Source: Paraburkholderia phytofirmans PsJN
Lineage (GTDB): Bacteria; Pseudomonadota; Gammaproteobacteria; Burkholderiales; Burkholderiaceae
Length of the DNA stretch: 64,000 bases
NCBI RefSeq assembly: GCF_000020125.1
Contig: NC_010681.1
Span: forward strand, 2,604,001 to 2,668,000
Reading direction: 5' to 3'
Below, piece by piece: positions 60,959 through 64,000 of the stretch (positions are counted from its first letter, which is position 1; each line of letters starts with the position of its first letter). The translations under genes and the position numbers were made by a program. The notes beneath the pieces are model-generated. The model worked only from the letters and a program-made list of their open reading frames with translations. It had not been told where the DNA came from and did not search any database.

Positions 60959-62140
60959 ATGTCAAACCCTTCCTTCATTTCGTTCTCGGGCGTGAGCAAA
61001 TCGTACGACGGCGCCCAATACGTCGTCGACGACTTGAACCTCGACGTGCGCAAGGGAGAATTCCTGTCGCTGCTCGGCCCGTCCGGCTCCGGCAAAACGA
61101 CCACGCTCATGATGCTCGCCGGATTCGAATCGCCCACGCACGGCGAGATTCGCCTCGACGGCCGCCGGCTCGACGACAAACCGCCGCATCAGCGTGACAT
61201 CGGCATGGTGTTTCAGAACTACGCGCTCTTTCCACATTTGACAATTGCGGAGAACGTAGCGTTTCCGCTTTCCGTGCGGCGCGTGAGCCGTGCCGAGCAG
61301 AAAAAGCGCGTGCAGCGCGCGCTCGAAATGATCGAACTGCCGCATCTGGCGAACCGGCGTCCCGCGCAACTTTCCGGCGGACAGCAGCAGCGCGTGGCGC
61401 TCGCACGCGCGCTCGTGTTCGAGCCGAGCGTCGTGCTGATGGACGAACCGCTCGGCGCACTCGACAAGCGCCTGCGCGAAACCATGCAATACGAAATCAT
61501 GCGTTTGCATCGCGAGTTGTCGCTCACGATCGTGTACGTGACGCACGATCAGGCCGAAGCGCTGACCATGTCGGACCGCGTCGCCGTTTTTTCCGACGGC
61601 CGGATTCAGCAGGCCGCCACACCGACCGAACTGTACGAGAACGCGCAGAACGCCTTCGTCGCGAACTTCGTCGGCGAGAACAACGGCTTGACTGGCCGCG
61701 TGGTCAGTGTGGGCGAGGACTGGGCAACGCTCGCGTTGTCGGACGGCAGCGTCATTCGCGGGCGCAGCGAACCCGGCCTGCGCGCGGGCGACGAAGCGAT
61801 GCTCGCGCTGCGCCCCGAGCGCGCGCATATCCCGAGCGCCGAAGGCACGCAAGCCGACGAACACAGCAACGTGGTGCGCGCACATGTCCAGGAACTGGTG
61901 TATTGCGGCGATCATCACCGCGTGCACCTCGCGCTCGGTTCACGCGATTCCTTTGTCGTGAAAGTGCCCAATACGCAGCGCCATGCGCTGCCTTCGCCCG
62001 GCAGCGAGATCGAAATCGCATGGCGCCACGACGACTGCAAGATTCTCGCGATGAGCGTGCCGCGCAGCGCGCCCGTGATCCCCGCATCCACCCCGCTCTC
62101 ACCCTCCATCATCACGACCGCACCTGCAGGAGCCAACTAA
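60959..62140 (+). CDS. ABC transporter ATP-binding protein, polyamine (PotA) type
   Basis: 393 residues from ATG 60959. Walker A GPSGSGKTT at 40-48, signature LSGGQQQRVALARAL, Walker B VVLMDEPLGAL, and a C-terminal TOBE-type domain with NNGLTGRVVSVG. This is the PotA/FbpC-like class for polyamine or opine importers. The gene lies 31 bp after the Rieske gene, followed by binding protein and permease, so all belong to one operon. Confidence 0.92.
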   Translation: MSNPSFISFSGVSKSYDGAQYVVDDLNLDVRKGEFLSLLGPSGSGKTTTLMMLAGFESPTHGEIRLDGRRLDDKPPHQRDIGMVFQNYALFPHLTIAENVAFPLSVRRVSRAEQKKRVQRALEMIELPHLANRRPAQLSGGQQQRVALARALVFEPSVVLMDEPLGALDKRLRETMQYEIMRLHRELSLTIVYVTHDQAEALTMSDRVAVFSDGRIQQAATPTELYENAQNAFVANFVGENNGLTGRVVSVGEDWATLALSDGSVIRGRSEPGLRAGDEAMLALRPERAHIPSAEGTQADEHSNVVRAHVQELVYCGDHHRVHLALGSRDSFVVKVPNTQRHALPSPGSEIEIAWRHDDCKILAMSVPRSAPVIPASTPLSPSIITTAPAGAN

Positions 62141-62141
62141 A

Positions 62142-63197
62142 ATGCGCACTCTCGTCAAAACACAAAACGTCGCACTCGCAATACTAGCCGCAGCCGCTTT
62201 GACCACCGTGACCACCCAGGCAGCGGAGACGCTTTCCGTCGTGACCTTCGGCGGTGCATACGAAGCGGCGGCAAAGAAGGCTTATTTCGAACCGTTCACC
62301 CAGGCCACCGGCATCGGCTTCTCGACGGAATCGTATGACGGCGGCCTCGCGAAACTTTCCGCGATGGAGCAGGCGAAGAACACCACGTGGGATCTGATCG
62401 ACCTCGAAACAAACGACGCGATCACCGCCTGCGACGAAGGCCTCCTGCAGAAGTTCGACAAGAAGACGATCGGCAAGACGAGCGACTTCATTCCCGGCAC
62501 GATCAGCGATTGCGCGGTGGCGAGCATGGTCTGGTCGACGATCTACGCGTACGACGCGAGCAAGCTCAAGAGCGCCCCGACCACCGTCAACGACTTCTTC
62601 GATCTGCAGAAATTCCCGGGCAAGCGCGGCTTGCGCAAATCGCCGAAGGTCACGATGGAATGGGCGCTGATTGCGGATGGCGTCGATCCCAAGGATGTCT
62701 ACAAAGTACTTGGAACACCTGCCGGCGTGGATCGCGCGTTCAAGAAGCTGGACACGATCAAACCGAACATCGTGTGGTGGGAGTCGGGTGCGCAGGCGCC
62801 GCAGTTGCTCGCTGACGGCGCGGTCGTGATGACGCAGGCCTACAACGGCCGCATTTCCGGCGCCGCGAAGAAGGACAACAAGCCGTTCAAGACCGTGTGG
62901 GACGCGCAGGTCTACGACTTCGACTGGTGGGCCGTTCCGACGGGCGCGAAGCACGCCGATGCCGCCGCGAAGTTCATCGCCTCCGCTTCGCAGCCGAAGG
63001 CGTATGCGGATCTGTCGAAGTACATCGCCTACGCGCCGCCGCGCAAGGACGCGATCGCGCTGATCGACAAGCAGCGCCTCGCCGATCTGCCGACCGCGCC
63101 CGACAACTTCAAGCGCGCCTTGCAGATCAACGCGAATTTCTGGGCCGACAACGCGGACCAGATCAACAAGCGCTTCCAGGTGTGGCTGACGCAGTAA
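62142..63197 (+). CDS. ABC transporter periplasmic binding protein, PotD/PotF family
   Basis: 351 residues starting MRTLVKTQNVALAILAAAAL, signal peptide cut about TTQAAET (residue 28). Starts 1 bp after the ATPase stop. Family blocks: LSVVTFGGAYEAAAKKAYFE, TTWDLIDLETNDAITACDEG, WWESGAQAPQLLADGAVVM. Ligand is a polyamine-like or other small amine; the usual acidic specificity residues could not be judged. Part of the Rieske/transporter operon. Confidence 0.92.
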   Translation: MRTLVKTQNVALAILAAAALTTVTTQAAETLSVVTFGGAYEAAAKKAYFEPFTQATGIGFSTESYDGGLAKLSAMEQAKNTTWDLIDLETNDAITACDEGLLQKFDKKTIGKTSDFIPGTISDCAVASMVWSTIYAYDASKLKSAPTTVNDFFDLQKFPGKRGLRKSPKVTMEWALIADGVDPKDVYKVLGTPAGVDRAFKKLDTIKPNIVWWESGAQAPQLLADGAVVMTQAYNGRISGAAKKDNKPFKTVWDAQVYDFDWWAVPTGAKHADAAAKFIASASQPKAYADLSKYIAYAPPRKDAIALIDKQRLADLPTAPDNFKRALQINANFWADNADQINKRFQVWLTQ

Positions 63198-63222
63198 CAC
63201 CACCGTCCGACGAGAGCCCGAC

Positions 63223-64000
63223 TTGACTACTCACATGCCCGCTTCGGCCCGCGCCACGGCCCCGGGCTCTCCGACGAGAGCCGACGGCCGCGCGTCGTTT
63301 GAAAAGGCGCGCCGCCGCGCATCGGTGCAGGCGCTGCTGCTCGCGCTGCCGCTGATCGTATTTCTGCTGTCGACGTTCATCGCGCCGATCGCGCTCCTGC
63401 TCGCGCGCAGCGTACAGAACCACGAAGTGCCCGACAGCATGCCCGCGCTCACGCGTACGCTCGATGCCTGGGACGGGCGCGGCGTTCCGGACGAGCATAT
63501 GTTCGCCCTGCTCGCCGCCGGACTCAGGGAGGCGCAGCAGAGCGGCCAGCTTGGCACGGTCGCGAGGCGGCTGAACTTCGATCAGGCCGAGTTCCGCAGC
63601 CTGCTGATGCGCACCGCGCGCCAGTTGCCCGCCAACGCGCCGCCCGCATGGAAACCGGCGCTCATCGAGCTCGACCCGCGCTGGGATTCACCGGAAATCT
63701 GGCGCTTGCTCAAGCGTGCCGCCTCGTCGCCGACACCCGACTATCTGCTCGCGGCCGTCGATGCACATGTGACACCGCAAGGCGCCGTCGCGTTCGTGCC
63801 GGACGACGCGTCGATCTACCGGCAGGCGTTCGCGCGCACGATCTCGATCAGCGCCACGGTCACGCTGCTGTGCCTCGTGCTCGGCTATCCGGTCGCGTGG
63901 CTGCTCGCGAACCTGCCCGCGAAAAGCAGCAACCGTCTGATGCTATTCGTGATCGTACCGTTCTGGACCTCGCTGCTCGTGCGCACGACCGCATGGTACG
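63223..64000 (+). CDS. ABC transporter permease, PotB-like, C-terminus cut off
   Basis: At least 259 residues; the frame is open to the window end. A TTG at 63223 has GAGAG upstream; an in-frame ATG at 63235 is the alternative. Helix 1 (VQALLLALPLIVFLLSTFIA, then PIALLLARSV) is followed by a long periplasmic loop (about residues 65-200) unusual in length but known in some PotB-type permeases. Then come ISISATVTLLCLVLGYPVAW and VIVPFWTSLLVRTTAWY, the start of the permease core. Confidence 0.85.
   Translation, partial: MTTHMPASARATAPGSPTRADGRASFEKARRRASVQALLLALPLIVFLLSTFIAPIALLLARSVQNHEVPDSMPALTRTLDAWDGRGVPDEHMFALLAAGLREAQQSGQLGTVARRLNFDQAEFRSLLMRTARQLPANAPPAWKPALIELDPRWDSPEIWRLLKRAASSPTPDYLLAAVDAHVTPQGAVAFVPDDASIYRQAFARTISISATVTLLCLVLGYPVAWLLANLPAKSSNRLMLFVIVPFWTSLLVRTTAWY

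Overview
The window is about 64 kb of a high-GC beta-proteobacterial chromosome, most probably a Paraburkholderia/Burkholderia-type soil or plant-associated bacterium. This is inferred from base composition, the phasin and polyhydroxybutyrate relics, the LysR-rich catabolic content, and gene families typical of that group. No taxon-specific marker such as rRNA or tRNA was found. I saw no CRISPR array, insertion sequence or prophage. All functional calls are by motif and family recognition from reading; no database search was run.

Layout. 1-9.8 kb holds ordinary housekeeping and envelope genes: a cut-off putrescine-type binding protein, mntH, pldA, a DUF1289 protein, an OmpW-like porin, a nitronate monooxygenase, the ABC-F ATPase ybiT, an HIBADH-family dehydrogenase with an odd insertion, and dodecin. 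9.9-27.1 kb is a purine-catabolic region. A nucleoside-type ABC importer (BMP family) and a LysR regulator lead to 8-oxoguanine deaminase, and then to every step from urate to glyoxylate: puuD, uraH, uraD, puuE, alc and allA. A racemase, an NCS1 allantoin/hydantoin-type permease and a GntR regulator with palindromic sites complete the region. 27.4-30.6 kb carries a DUF1992-tadA-ldcA operon, a small lipoprotein and thpR.

30.9-33.6 kb is a two-gene DNA-repair module: a radical SAM protein followed by a DUF4130-UdgX fusion. A textbook LexA/SOS box lies directly before the first gene. 33.8-38.6 kb is an ECF41 sigma-factor locus (sigma factor, carboxymuconolactone decarboxylase-type protein, cupin, LysR, NAD(P)-binding epimerase-like protein, Ohr/OsmC). 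It contains an exact match to the published ECF41 promoter pattern. 38.6-50.5 kb is a patchwork of small or unknown proteins with three genes decayed by internal deletion or truncation (UdgX tail, endonuclease/exonuclease/phosphatase protein, phaB). It also carries YihY, pcm, a phasin and a metallo-beta-lactamase-like protein. 50.7-52.2 kb is a membrane diguanylate cyclase.

53.1-64 kb is a divergent catabolic island. On the minus strand are a flavin monooxygenase, RidA, a DUF1028 protein, an ArgE-type deacylase and an NCS1 permease. On the plus strand are LysR, a Rieske oxygenase and a spermidine/putrescine-type ABC importer that runs off the window. It looks like a complete uptake and degradation pathway for an unidentified nitrogenous compound. 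I rate this island, the SOS-controlled UdgX/radical SAM module and the ECF41 circuit as the parts most worth following up.
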